Assembly (NCBI RefSeq): GCF_000526775.1
Contig: NZ_JAGS01000001.1
Span: 1,612,001-1,676,000, forward strand
DNA: 64,000 nucleotides
Source of the DNA: Ruminococcus albus AD2013
GTDB taxonomy: Bacteria; Bacillota; Clostridia; Oscillospirales; Ruminococcaceae
Direction: 5' to 3'
Shown: positions 48,418 to 57,516 of the stretch, piece by piece
Layout: the number at the start of each line of letters is the position of its first letter
Position numbering within the stretch: the first letter of the stretch is position 1
Program-made: the position numbers and the translations under genes
Notes under the pieces: model-generated
Told to the model about the DNA's origin: nothing
Databases searched by the model: none
Seen by the model: only the letters and a program-made list of their open reading frames with translations

Positions 48418-50514
48418 CTATCCTCTCTTTGTATATTCAACTATGCTTTTTTTGTCCTTATAACTGATAAATATAGAAGTCAGTAAAGCATCCAGAATTA
48501 TCATTATGATACCGATCGGCAGGACAAGCCAATTTCTGAATAGTGCTATTGATACAATTATAACACCGACATTTGACATAATCATATCCATAAAAATATC
48601 CGAGTACCGACTGATAAATCCAAATCCCAGAGTCTTTTTAACTGCTATATGAACTACATAGTATTTTATATGTATAGTGATATTCTGAATAGTTATCATT
48701 ATCACTGCTATAAGTGTCAACAGTAACATCATGCTATATATTTTTATCATCAGGCTGTTCTGTGCTACCTGGTCTTCAACAGCCTGGTAAACACTGCATG
48801 AAACAAACTTAACTTCATCAAGGCTATAGTATTTGCCGAAAATATTATTTATCTCAGCCTGGCTATCCTTGTAATCATCGACGTGAATGAAATAATTACT
48901 TTGTGCAACTATCTGATAATCGTAATCAATGCCATTGTTTTCGGTCAATACATACAGTATTGGATCTTTGATCCTGTTATAATTATCTACAGCTGTATCA
49001 ACAAGCATTGTAAAGTACGCCTGATCGTTTTCTGCCCATATCAGTTTGAACTTATTTGTCGGCGAAAAGTCGGAGCTGTAATATTCGGTTATCTCATCAA
49101 GCATGTCCTTATATTTTAGCGGAACGATAACCACTGTATCCATTTCTTCTTCGGATATTTCTATTTTATTCCCGTTCTCGTCCTTAACAGGGAACATTTT
49201 CAGATAATTGGTGTTTACTCCGACACTCATTCTCGGAACAAAATCCGTTTGCTTGAATTCTTCTGTGTACAAAGGTGAAAAATAGCTGAAATCTGCATAT
49301 ATACCGCCTTTACTATTCAGTTCTTTATATAGTTCTTTGAAATTGCTATAATCCTCATCTGTTTCGCCTGTCCAAGAATTTCCATCATATATTTCGTAAT
49401 TCGTAATATACGCGTAGTCATGAATCTTTTCCCAATCATCATATTTGTTATGATTCAGATTATAATATGAGTGTATCTGCGTAATAACACCGATAGAAAA
49501 ACCTATGACAACAATGCTGAGTACACTTTTTATAATAATATTGAAACGATTTATGATTTTAATAGGCAGTCTGTTTTTGATGGCATCACTGATAGAAATG
49601 CACCTTAAATAAATAAAAGGAACAGCATTTAGAATAATTGTAAGTATCAGCACAATGCCATTACTTTTTAATATATGCAGGATAAAATCCCGATATAAGT
49701 TGTTTATTTCAGAAAAAAGCATTATTGATAAAACAATGGAAGATAATGCGAAAGCCAACACCTCAAACAATGCAATAGCTGTAATACTGCTAATACAAAG
49801 ATCTGTATTATTATATCCAAGTAATTTTTTTACTGCAAAATTTTTTGAAGACATTATAATGTCATAAAATGTCAGAACACCAAGAATAATTATAGTAATG
49901 TAAACTATTATCATTATACTTTTTGTTTCGCCCGCTTCACCCTGTTCAGACGTGTCTTCAGTTACTTTAATACCGTTAGCATTAAGGTGATTTTTAAAGT
50001 TTTCATAATCGCCATAATTAGCCATACATATAATAAAGGATTTATTTAACGGATCTGCAGAATTATCAAAATATGTTTTCATTGTTCCGATACTGAATGA
50101 CATATCTTTTCCGAAGATGTTGATCCTGCCTATACAGTTCGGATCATCTGTTTTTAGGGTCGTGAGATACTTGTCTGAAGAACGATCCGCATCCTCAAAA
50201 AAGTGTCCTTCTGCTAGAGAAATGTCTTCAAAAACGTTATAGTTATATACAAGAACGTTTTTAGTGTAAATACCGTCTTTGTCAACACTGCTGCAATATA
50301 AATTTCCGACATATTGTTTCAGTGCATCATCAAGTGTGCTATATACAGTCTTTTTATCTTCTTTTGAAGATAAAAAGACATGACAGGCAGTTGTATTCTT
50401 TTCGCCTATTTTGTTAAGTTCAAGAAGATAAGCATTTTTCTCTTGCACATAATTGTTAATAAATACAGTACAAGTAATAATTATAAACAATAGAAAATAT
50501 ACTATTTTTTTCAT
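48418..50514 (-). CDS. Bacteriocin-associated integral membrane protein (DUF1430-like permease, 698 aa)
   Basis: N-terminal signal anchor, an extracytoplasmic domain (about 35-200), TM helices near 205-225, 240-265, 285-310 and 335-355, a second large outside domain (about 365-590) and three C-terminal helices from about 600 (SLMIKIYSMMLLLTLIAVIM, then AIVSIALFRNW-like and a final pair). This MacB/FtsX-like layout of about 700 aa is that of the integral proteins found beside lactococcin 972 genes. It works with the ATPase downstream; transport or immunity is not resolved. Low-GC, Ile/Asn-rich codon use differs from the housekeeping genes, hinting at transfer. Confidence 0.8.
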   Translation of the reverse strand: MKKIVYFLLFIIITCTVFINNYVQEKNAYLLELNKIGEKNTTACHVFLSSKEDKKTVYSTLDDALKQYVGNLYCSSVDKDGIYTKNVLVYNYNVFEDISLAEGHFFEDADRSSDKYLTTLKTDDPNCIGRINIFGKDMSFSIGTMKTYFDNSADPLNKSFIICMANYGDYENFKNHLNANGIKVTEDTSEQGEAGETKSIMIIVYITIIILGVLTFYDIIMSSKNFAVKKLLGYNNTDLCISSITAIALFEVLAFALSSIVLSIMLFSEINNLYRDFILHILKSNGIVLILTIILNAVPFIYLRCISISDAIKNRLPIKIINRFNIIIKSVLSIVVIGFSIGVITQIHSYYNLNHNKYDDWEKIHDYAYITNYEIYDGNSWTGETDEDYSNFKELYKELNSKGGIYADFSYFSPLYTEEFKQTDFVPRMSVGVNTNYLKMFPVKDENGNKIEISEEEMDTVVIVPLKYKDMLDEITEYYSSDFSPTNKFKLIWAENDQAYFTMLVDTAVDNYNRIKDPILYVLTENNGIDYDYQIVAQSNYFIHVDDYKDSQAEINNIFGKYYSLDEVKFVSCSVYQAVEDQVAQNSLMIKIYSMMLLLTLIAVIMITIQNITIHIKYYVVHIAVKKTLGFGFISRYSDIFMDMIMSNVGVIIVSIALFRNWLVLPIGIIMIILDALLTSIFISYKDKKSIVEYTKRG

Positions 50515-50538
50515 TTCATTCCCTTTACTAAAACAGAA

Positions 50539-50569
50539 AGTAAAGAGCGAATTTTAATCGCTCTTTACT
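50539..50569 (-). terminator. Attenuator-like hairpin between bacteriocin and permease genes
   Basis: AGTAAAGAGCGA (50539-50550) pairs perfectly with TCGCTCTTTACT (50558-50569); on the minus strand TTCTGTTTTAG follows. The weak T-tract suits partial termination, letting the bacteriocin gene be expressed above the transporter genes. Confidence 0.65.
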
Positions 50570-50604
50570 GTATAAATTTCGTATTCTGTTTTCAAATTAT
50601 TATA

Positions 50605-50967
50605 TTACTTCATATCTGGATGATTATAATGTGAATGCCATTCATCATAGCTATTATGTCTTTTAGTCTTTGCTTTTGCCCATTTTCCCTTTTTACCCTC
50701 TATTCTGACAGTATCATCAATCTTTCCAACTCCAGGACCTCCAGCTCTTCTTATAATAGCAGTAGCGGTATGCCTTTCATTTTTACAATAAAAATATGAA
50801 TACTGGTAGTTTCCGTTCAAACCCCATTGGTTGCCATATTCCCATTCATCGGCTTTATGACCTAATCCAATACCAGACATATAGTCAGCTGATGCTGCAA
50901 ATACTGTTGCTGTTGCCATTATAGTTGTTACTGCAAATGTTAATACTTTCTTTCCGAGTTTGTTCAT
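50605..50967 (-). CDS. Lactococcin-972-family bacteriocin precursor (120 aa)
   Basis: A signal peptide (KKVLTFAVTTIMATATVFAASA) is followed by a mature part with WEYGNQWGLN, YSYFYCKNERHTATAII and a basic, aromatic C-terminus ending HSHYNHPDMK. The W-x-Y/x-G start, the S-Y-x-x-H-x-A-T segment, size and neighbouring DUF1430-like permease plus ATPase all fit the lactococcin 972 family, which blocks septum formation by binding lipid II in lactococci. Activity against which target is unknown. Ribosome site AAGGAGT. Family call by pattern and context. Confidence 0.75.
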   Translation of the reverse strand: MNKLGKKVLTFAVTTIMATATVFAASADYMSGIGLGHKADEWEYGNQWGLNGNYQYSYFYCKNERHTATAIIRRAGGPGVGKIDDTVRIEGKKGKWAKAKTKRHNSYDEWHSHYNHPDMK

Positions 50968-50991
50968 TTTAATTACTCCTTATATGTTTTT

Positions 50992-51008
50992 TGAACTAAA
51001 TGTTCAAT
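50992..51008. promoter_or_regulatory. Inverted repeat upstream of the bacteriocin gene, possible operator
   Basis: TTGAAC-TAAAT-GTTCAA, 25 nt upstream of the bacteriocin start, between the ATG and a TATAAT box on the minus strand (51035-51040). No good -35 matches. An operator or mRNA-stability stem is possible. Confidence 0.4.
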
Positions 51009-51268
51009 TCGTACCGCATATCCGTTTGAGATATATTATATACTATTACCACCCCTATTTTGCAGTATGCATTATGTCAAACGTCATTCGATGACATTGT
51101 AATGAATATGAAAATTGAATTGATGTTTAACACTTGAACAAATTGAATTGAATAATTAGCTATATTTAAGTTTATCATATATTGGCTAATGAGTCAATAT
51201 CAACAATTAAACTTTAAAGAAAATTTAACACATAATAATATCCACATCCTAATGATTGAAATACCCCC

Positions 51269-51304
51269 TAGAGTTTTGACACTCTTTTAAGTGTGTCAAC
51301 TCTA
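51269..51304. other. Hairpin in the bacteriocin-VanY gap
   Basis: TAGAGTT and GACAC (51269-51282) pair with GTGTC and AACTCTA (51293-51304); TTGACAC/GTGTCAA is the perfect core. No T-tract follows. The rest of the 51041-51487 gap is AT-rich, with nothing else I can identify. Confidence 0.4.
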
Positions 51305-51487
51305 AAGGGATTATATCAAAAATATTACTACTGATCCGCTGTGTCGTCTGTATCAATTGTTTTGGTATGGATAGATTACTTCTTTAGCGCTAGTCAGATA
51401 AAGCTCCCCTCCTTGGCATACTTACCACACTACGTGGTTGCCCTGCCAACAATTATGAATTAAAAACCCGCCGCTTTGTTATCGTAT

Positions 51488-52348
51488 TTACTGTTTTTTT
51501 GCCGTGATGATATACCCGCCGCAGTTATCTGTCGAGATATCACAGGTACAGTTTTCGGGCAGAAGCAGGCTGTCTCCTTTCTGTCTTGATATGATGTAAT
51601 CCTCATATGCATAAAAACTGCCGTACTCCAGACCGTCGATATATTCTTCAAAAGTAAGACCGTTCGCAGTTATTATCTCTGCATGGGGCTGACCCACATA
51701 CCTGAAATGCCAGGGTTCGTATTTTATACCGGTCACCATTCTGCCGAAAGATGGGTATCTCACAATAAAACCATACTCGGGTGCGTGTTCCGTGAGGTAT
51801 TTTCCCGCAGGACAATCGATGATATTCTTGCCCGCAAACCCGCTGAAATACAGATCCTGTGCCAGACCAGTTTCATGCTCCGAACAGTGGGGCGGCATAG
51901 CCTCGCTGCTGCCCTGATCTTCATACAGTTCCTGCTGTTCCTCGGGCGTGCGGTATGATGACATAACGTACAGCGGTTCTCCGCAGTTGTCCATCACCGC
52001 TTTCGACAGTGCCGCATAGCTGTCCACCGAAGCCGTTGACATCATCACCCCTGAATCCTTGTATTCGCATATTGAAGGCTCAAAGTACGGATCCAGCGGG
52101 TGATCTTTGTTAACAAGCACCATCGTCGTCCCTATTTTCAGATCTCCCACAGATGCAGTCCTGAGCGAAAGTTCATCGGCAGGCACTTCGTCAAGGTGAT
52201 ACTCCACCCTGCCGCGGAAAAGCGCGGTCACCTGTCCTGCAATGTTGAATTTGTCGGGCTTGATGATAACTACCATCGCCGATATCACAATGAGTACAAT
52301 TATCAGGACTGTAACTAAAGGTGTCACAGCCGATCTTCTTTTTTTCAT
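51488..52348 (-). CDS. VanY-like D,D-carboxypeptidase, M15B family (286 aa)
   Basis: Membrane-anchored zinc peptidase that trims the terminal D-Ala of peptidoglycan pentapeptides. An N-terminal TM helix (about 9-29) is followed by VMSSYRTPEEQQELY, the zinc motif SEHETGLAQDL (His and Asp) and EPWHFRYVG (Glu and His). All active residues are visible. Tail ends in a short Cys-containing region. It is the third gene after a response regulator and a histidine kinase, so it is probably their target. No vanH/A/X genes are nearby, so glycopeptide resistance is not implied. Confidence 0.9.
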   Translation of the reverse strand: MKKRRSAVTPLVTVLIIVLIVISAMVVIIKPDKFNIAGQVTALFRGRVEYHLDEVPADELSLRTASVGDLKIGTTMVLVNKDHPLDPYFEPSICEYKDSGVMMSTASVDSYAALSKAVMDNCGEPLYVMSSYRTPEEQQELYEDQGSSEAMPPHCSEHETGLAQDLYFSGFAGKNIIDCPAGKYLTEHAPEYGFIVRYPSFGRMVTGIKYEPWHFRYVGQPHAEIITANGLTFEEYIDGLEYGSFYAYEDYIISRQKGDSLLLPENCTCDISTDNCGGYIITAKKQ

Positions 52349-52369
52349 AATGTTGTCTCCGTTTCTATG

Positions 52370-54853
52370 TTATTCTATCGTTTCTTTTTCTTCGTTTTTT
52401 TCTTTATTGATGATAGGCATGGTCATGATAGCCTTGAACATATCGCCGTCCAATTCTATCTCAAACCCTCCGCCGCAGGCTTCCGTGAAGCTTTTTGCTA
52501 TTGAAAGCCCAAGCCCGCTTCCGCCGTCCGTCCTCGACTTATCCCCGCGGACAAATCTTTCTGTTATCTCGTCCGCGGTAAAGTCGATAGGGTAAGAAGA
52601 AATGTTCTTGGCGGTGAATACTATGTTCCCGCCGTCACTTTTAAGCTCCAGGAATATGCGCGAACCCTCCAAAGAGTATTTCAGCGCATTGTCTATGATG
52701 TTCTGCAGTACGCGGTAAAGCTTGTTTCCGTCGCCCATAACAGGTGCGGTATCCTCGGTGACATTTATCTTTAACGTCCTTCCGCTTCCCTTTATCTTGT
52801 CGTCCGCATCTGCAAGGCTCTGGTTGAAAAGCCTTACAAAGTCCAGCTCTTCCATGTTCACATCTATGCCGCTGGTCGCCTTTGCCAGGCTGAAAACATC
52901 GGCAACTATGCCTTTAAGCTTCTGTGATTTCTTATCCAGTATCTGAACATAGCCCATAGCCTCATCGTCCAGCTCCGTCTTTTTCAGCAGGTCGATGTAG
53001 CTTATTATTGAAGTCAGAGGAGTTTTCAGGTCGTGAGATACATTCGCCACCAGTTCTATCTTCATTCTCTCGGACTTTATCTGTTCCTCCACCGCATCAC
53101 TGACGGTATCGGATATATTTTTCAGCATATCCGAAGGTCTGCTCAGCTCCGAAAGAGGTGATATCTCTACCTCAAAGGGCGTGTTTCGGTTTAGTGCCGT
53201 GATACGCCTGTCCAGTTTAGTAAGGTCACGTGCGAGAAATATCGCCCTTATCTGTGAATATATAAAGTATACCGATGCCGCCACGCATATCACAACGGCA
53301 GCTATCTGTAAAGCATCTTTGTTTCCATAAAGTGAGCTTGGAAGCATTAACACCGCCGCGAGAAATGCCCCAAGGCTTCTCACCGAGCGCCACATAAGAC
53401 CGCTTCCCGCAGGTCTGTTCCTCCGTGTCTCGTAAAGTGTAGTAGTGCGGTATCTCTCACTAAGCTTGCCCATCAGCTTAGGCAGCAGGAAACTGCTCCC
53501 GAATTTCCTTAGTGATATCAGCTTTATACCGTGAATGATGCTGTGTACAGCTATACCTGTCATAACCGCAAATATAGCACCGTATGTCAGATACCAGTAA
53601 GCCGTCTCCTCTGCCCGTTCATCAGCGGAGTAGACCATACCCCAATACATATGACCTATCACTGCTGTCCCCAAAAGTATCAGAAGCCATGCCCCAATGT
53701 ACAGTTCAAATGGCAGCTTATCAGCAAAGGAACTTTCATGCTCTCCTGCCAGCCCTCTCACAACAGCCCCCGCGATAAGATAAGCTATCAGCACCAGTGC
53801 CAGTATCCCGCACTGCAAAGATAACGATCTTGTTTCGTGATACTCGCTATACAGATCCTCGTACTCCCTGTATATCGAATCGAAATAATAATCCTCCGGT
53901 TCAATATATACCGTCAGCCCCTCGGTATCCCCTGCTGTCGCTTTATAGTCGGGCATATCACATATAGGCAGAGTAGAATAATATATACCGGAACCTTCTG
54001 CTGTGTTTGACTCTATATCCACCCATTCCCGCCTTGCCGTAAATCCTTCCTCGGTATTTTCGGGATATTCATAAAACTTTATCGGCGAATCATTGCAGAA
54101 ACTGAAAACGTGCCTTCCGTAATTATCACTGTACCAGCCGCCCAGAGGCAGATAGTTATCGGGATAGGATTCATTCACATTCCTGAGTTTTCCGTTCTTC
54201 TCCGCTACCTGATAACTGTAATTATCCATCACCCCCGATGATACATACTTCGATGATATCACATCTTCCGAGCGCAGGATATATCCTCCGTATTTATTTG
54301 AAGTCAGCGCATTTATACGCTCCTGCTCGGTCATTTTATCATTTATGATATCCTCCGATATATTCGTGACAAAATGTGTTACCGTCCTCTCAGCCCTTTC
54401 CTCCTCTGCTGTCGTTTCATCATCGGTCAGGACTTCATCCGCCATTTCTTCGGGAACAGTATAGGAAACATAGTAGTCGAATATATCTGAATATGGCACT
54501 ATGCCCTCGCCTGTCTTTTTGTAGCGGTATTCGTTGAAATCAAAATAGTACAAAAGATCGGACTGCACATATTTATTTCCCGTGTATTTACCGTTTTCGT
54601 CCATATTCGCAAGCTCGCACACGCCAAGTATGCAAAGCTGTTCATACATATTTTTCAGCTCGGTGCGGTATTTCTCCGATTGCCCAAATCCTTCCCAGGG
54701 CGTTCCGCCCATATCCGAAAGTCTGCCTTTTACGCGGCTCACATTCATCTCACCGAACAGCGCTATACCCGCCGCCACACAAGCCGTGATGAAGGCCGTC
54801 ACCCTGACAGCCTTCGGAAATAACTTAGATATTTTTTTCGATCTTGTACCCAA
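52370..54853 (-). CDS. Membrane sensor histidine kinase (827 aa)
   Basis: N-terminal TM helix (about 15-31), a large extracellular domain (about 35-345), then several TM helices (about 348-535), and a HisKA domain with VANVSHDLKTPLTS (His near residue 606). HATPase boxes follow: QNIIDNALKYS (N), GLGLSIAKSF (G2) and ITERFVRGD (F). Complete and probably active. The extra multi-TM region before the kinase is larger than in VanS. The start is uncertain: TTG 54853 overlaps the response regulator by 29 nt. It phosphorylates the regulator at 54825-55535, and probably senses the cell wall or envelope state. Confidence 0.88.
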   Translation of the reverse strand: MGTRSKKISKLFPKAVRVTAFITACVAAGIALFGEMNVSRVKGRLSDMGGTPWEGFGQSEKYRTELKNMYEQLCILGVCELANMDENGKYTGNKYVQSDLLYYFDFNEYRYKKTGEGIVPYSDIFDYYVSYTVPEEMADEVLTDDETTAEEERAERTVTHFVTNISEDIINDKMTEQERINALTSNKYGGYILRSEDVISSKYVSSGVMDNYSYQVAEKNGKLRNVNESYPDNYLPLGGWYSDNYGRHVFSFCNDSPIKFYEYPENTEEGFTARREWVDIESNTAEGSGIYYSTLPICDMPDYKATAGDTEGLTVYIEPEDYYFDSIYREYEDLYSEYHETRSLSLQCGILALVLIAYLIAGAVVRGLAGEHESSFADKLPFELYIGAWLLILLGTAVIGHMYWGMVYSADERAEETAYWYLTYGAIFAVMTGIAVHSIIHGIKLISLRKFGSSFLLPKLMGKLSERYRTTTLYETRRNRPAGSGLMWRSVRSLGAFLAAVLMLPSSLYGNKDALQIAAVVICVAASVYFIYSQIRAIFLARDLTKLDRRITALNRNTPFEVEISPLSELSRPSDMLKNISDTVSDAVEEQIKSERMKIELVANVSHDLKTPLTSIISYIDLLKKTELDDEAMGYVQILDKKSQKLKGIVADVFSLAKATSGIDVNMEELDFVRLFNQSLADADDKIKGSGRTLKINVTEDTAPVMGDGNKLYRVLQNIIDNALKYSLEGSRIFLELKSDGGNIVFTAKNISSYPIDFTADEITERFVRGDKSRTDGGSGLGLSIAKSFTEACGGGFEIELDGDMFKAIMTMPIINKEKNEEKETIE

Positions 54854-55535
54854 TGCCCCACACCACTTTCAGATATCTCGGCTCCTTCGGATCGATCTCG
54901 ATCTTCTCCCGAATATGCCTTATATGTACCATTACCGTGTTCTCCACCGCGTAAGCGTCTTCGTTCCAAACCTTGCGGTATATCTCTTCTGCCGAAAATA
55001 CCCGACCCGCGTTCTCCATCAGCAGTTCAAGTATCTTCAGTTCCGTTGCGGTCAGTTTTACGGGTGCGCCGTCCACCGTAATTGACTTCGCACCCTTGTC
55101 AAGCTCCAGACCGCCTATTTTTATAACGTCCGTTTTGTTGATGTTCCCTATATCCCCCAGCTGCATATACCGCCTCAGACTGCTCTTCACACGGGCGGTA
55201 AGCTCCATGGGATTATATGGTTTTGTGATATAGTCGTCAGCCCCCATCGAAAGCCCGAGTATCTTGTCTGTATCCTCGGATTTTGCCGACAGCACTATTA
55301 TCGGGATATTTCGCCTGTCTCTTATCTTCATTATAGCCGAAAGCCCGTCAAGCCTCGGCATCATAACGTCTATCAGTATAAGCTGTATGTCGTTCTCCGA
55401 AAGCTTCTCCAGTGCTTCTATACCGTCATACGCCCTGACCGTTTTGTAGCCTTCCAGTTCAAGCAGCTTCGCGATAGCTGCCACGATGTCTCTGTCATCG
55501 TCCACTACAAGAATAGTTGCTGTGATATCTTCCAT
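54825..55535 (-). CDS. OmpR/VanR-family response regulator (236 aa)
   Basis: Receiver domain with VVDDD, phosphoacceptor Asp in LILIDVMMPRLDG, Thr/Ser switch in VLSAKSED and Lys in ITKPYNP. The winged-helix output domain has LTATELKILELLMENAG and VHIRHIREKIE. ATG 55535 (MEDITATIL) after AAAGGA is preferred to the start at 55562. A direct repeat upstream (55578-55611) suggests autoregulation. Together with the kinase it is VanRS-like. Confidence 0.93.
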   Translation of the reverse strand: MEDITATILVVDDDRDIVAAIAKLLELEGYKTVRAYDGIEALEKLSENDIQLILIDVMMPRLDGLSAIMKIRDRRNIPIIVLSAKSEDTDKILGLSMGADDYITKPYNPMELTARVKSSLRRYMQLGDIGNINKTDVIKIGGLELDKGAKSITVDGAPVKLTATELKILELLMENAGRVFSAEEIYRKVWNEDAYAVENTVMVHIRHIREKIEIDPKEPRYLKVVWGIGYKIEKNI

Positions 55536-55577
55536 AACGTTATGTCCTTTCCTTGTATGCATATATGATAATACATC

Positions 55578-55611
55578 ATTCTTAAAATCAGGTGAATGTA
55601 ATTCTTAAGAT
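55578..55611 (-). promoter_or_regulatory. Direct repeat, probable response-regulator box
   Basis: ATTCTTAAAAT (55578-55588) and ATTCTTAAGAT (55601-55611) are spaced 23 bp start to start, about two helical turns, 45-75 nt upstream of the regulator's ATG. OmpR-type regulators bind such tandem half-sites. Autoregulation is inferred. Confidence 0.5.
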
Positions 55612-55782
55612 TAGCTTAATTTTCCAGACTAAACCAATACTTCATCTTCACCTATACTATATAAAAGAATAACATATTTTAACCGAAAATGCAATGCTGA
55701 AAAAGCTTGATATAAACAAAAAATAAAGCCCGACACCAAGCCGAGCCGCCTATCCAAAAATAAAATCCGAAATTTAACATAA

Positions 55783-56265
55783 CTAACTTCTGAAATTATC
55801 AAGTATGTATTTACCTTTGTAGCAGTATACGTCACAATATTTCACAGAAGACAAATCTATAACCATTCTAGCCATATAAGGCACGCTTTTAAACGTAAAA
55901 TCTTCACCGCTGTCATCGTCTTTTACGCTGATCGTAAAAGTGTAAGTATCATAAATGCCGAAATCACGTTTTAATTCTTTGCCAACTATCTGCCCCGTTT
56001 TACATACACCTTTTCTTAATACAATATACTTGCGAACTATGTATCTTCCGCTAGTTACACAACTCAACAAGATCAAAGTTCCACTTATTGCAGTTAGTAA
56101 AAATATTGTTCCAAAAGATGTCACAGCATATTCCAATATATCATATCCGCATACTATCGCAATTATTGATCTGACTGCAATAAGTATAACCGCAAATATG
56201 ATACCAAGCCTTGCATAACCAAGTTCGTATTCAGCTTTAGTAATATATCTGTTGTCACTTTTCAT
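55783..56265 (-). CDS. Two-TM membrane protein of unknown function (160 aa)
   Basis: Two TM helices (about 21-42 and 54-78) and a C-terminal strand-rich domain (about 90-160) with TFTISVKDDDSGEDFTFKS and DVYCYKGKYILDNF. Looks like DUF-type small membrane proteins with a soluble tail; I cannot name the family. Start at ATG 56265, with GGGGTG weakly serving as ribosome site. The 55612-55782 gap is AT-rich without features. Confidence 0.65.
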   Translation of the reverse strand: MKSDNRYITKAEYELGYARLGIIFAVILIAVRSIIAIVCGYDILEYAVTSFGTIFLLTAISGTLILLSCVTSGRYIVRKYIVLRKGVCKTGQIVGKELKRDFGIYDTYTFTISVKDDDSGEDFTFKSVPYMARMVIDLSSVKYCDVYCYKGKYILDNFRS

Positions 56266-56561
56266 ACCGCACCCCACCGCAAACTCATTTGAGTTCCCTC
56301 ATTCAGAAAATGTGCATTTTCAGGTATAAACATATCCTGCTTTCTTATCTTACCATATTTCTTCCCCAAAATCAATCCCCGCGGCGGATACACAGTATTT
56401 TCAGTTCGGCTTTATAAGTATTTCAAATCTCCGTCACATCATATCACATAAATTTAACAGCCATGCTTTAATATATTAATAAGGTCACAACGCGGGATAC
56501 AAATCCGACTTTTTCAGTATTACTGCCATTTATGCAAAACGTCGAAAAATCCTGCGATTCA

Positions 56562-56590
56562 TTGACATATCCGACACAGGCTGATATAAT
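56562..56590 (+). promoter_or_regulatory. Perfect sigma-A promoter of the lipoprotein gene
   Basis: TTGACA (56562-56567), 17 bp, TATAAT (56585-56590). The gene begins at 56658. The other part of the 56278-56560 gap holds no recognised feature. Confidence 0.85.
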
Positions 56591-56657
56591 AATTACCGTT
56601 GTGAGTACGGAATATCGTTTAATCTAACTGCCGATAAGAATAAAAGGAGATTTTATC

Positions 56658-57470
56658 ATGAATAAGAGAATTCTTGCTGCAGCTCTTGCACTGACAATGA
56701 GCACCTGTATCTGCGGATGCAGCGAATCCGAAAAAACAACTGCCGACAGATCTGTTTCTCCCAAGGAAACTGTTTCGGGTGAGAAAGGCAATGACATCGA
56801 CGATGTTGTGACAGATGACGAAACTACCGACACTGAGACCACAGCCGAGGAATCTGCCGTTACCGATGAAGAAACAGTAGCCGACCCCAACGCTGAACAG
56901 GAAGATGGCATACACATACTGAAATGCAGCCAGCGTTTCGCTGCCCTTGATGACAAGAACGGTTTTTATTTTGAAGTTGAGTTATCTCCCACCGAGGCTG
57001 ATTCGGGAATAAATGTTGCCCTATATGATGATAAGGGCGAAAAGGTCGCTGATATGCTTGATGACGGCAGCGGCAAGCCCGACAAGACCGCAGGTGATAA
57101 TATCTACAGCTGTTTCTTCAAACCCAAGAGCAAAAAAGCGGCTACATACGATCTGACCGCCAAGATAGGCGCTATCGAGACCGAAACCGTCAGAGTTCGC
57201 CTGTATGACGAACTTGACAACGACGATTTCGACAAGCTGAGAAAAGTCACCGACGACTTCATGAAGATAGATGCCAAGTACAGGGATAATACAGGCATCA
57301 TCCCCGATGACAAGAAAGAAGCCGCTCTCAAAGAAGCTTCCGCTCTGGCACAGAAGATGTTCGACAACGGCGAAGTTATAGAATTAAGCATCGACCAGAA
57401 CCACGGCATTATCACCATCTGGCTTGACAGCTACCTGCCCTACATCTACAACATCGATACACTTGAATAA
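56658..57470 (+). CDS. Lipoprotein with acidic linker and beta domain (270 aa)
   Basis: A signal peptide ends in a lipobox-like CICGCSES, so the Cys near residue 21 is likely lipidated. A Thr/Asp/Glu-rich linker (about 25-80) leads to a beta-sandwich-like domain (YFEVELSPTEADSGINVALYD and DKTAGDNIYSCFFKPKSKKA), similar to domains in which a choice-of-anchor or Ig-like fold measures change; the last 60 residues are helical. No enzyme motif. Strong promoter and terminator mean it is monocistronic. Surface-exposed role inferred; family unknown. Confidence 0.75.
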   Translation: MNKRILAAALALTMSTCICGCSESEKTTADRSVSPKETVSGEKGNDIDDVVTDDETTDTETTAEESAVTDEETVADPNAEQEDGIHILKCSQRFAALDDKNGFYFEVELSPTEADSGINVALYDDKGEKVADMLDDGSGKPDKTAGDNIYSCFFKPKSKKAATYDLTAKIGAIETETVRVRLYDELDNDDFDKLRKVTDDFMKIDAKYRDNTGIIPDDKKEAALKEASALAQKMFDNGEVIELSIDQNHGIITIWLDSYLPYIYNIDTLE

Positions 57471-57480
57471 TAAAAAGTCA

Positions 57481-57515
57481 CGGCACGCCTGAAAAACTCG
57501 GGCGTGCCGTTTTTT
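57481..57515. terminator. Terminator between the lipoprotein gene and the ABC exporter
   Basis: CGGCACGCC (57481-57489) pairs with GGCGTGCCG (57501-57509), followed by TTTTTT. The reverse strand has TGACTTTTTA after the stem, so it can serve both convergent genes. Confidence 0.85.
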
Positions 57516-57516
57516 G

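Noticed and set aside
51488..55535. Vancomycin resistance operon
   Set aside because: VanY, kinase and regulator are present, but no vanH, ligase or vanX genes are in the window.
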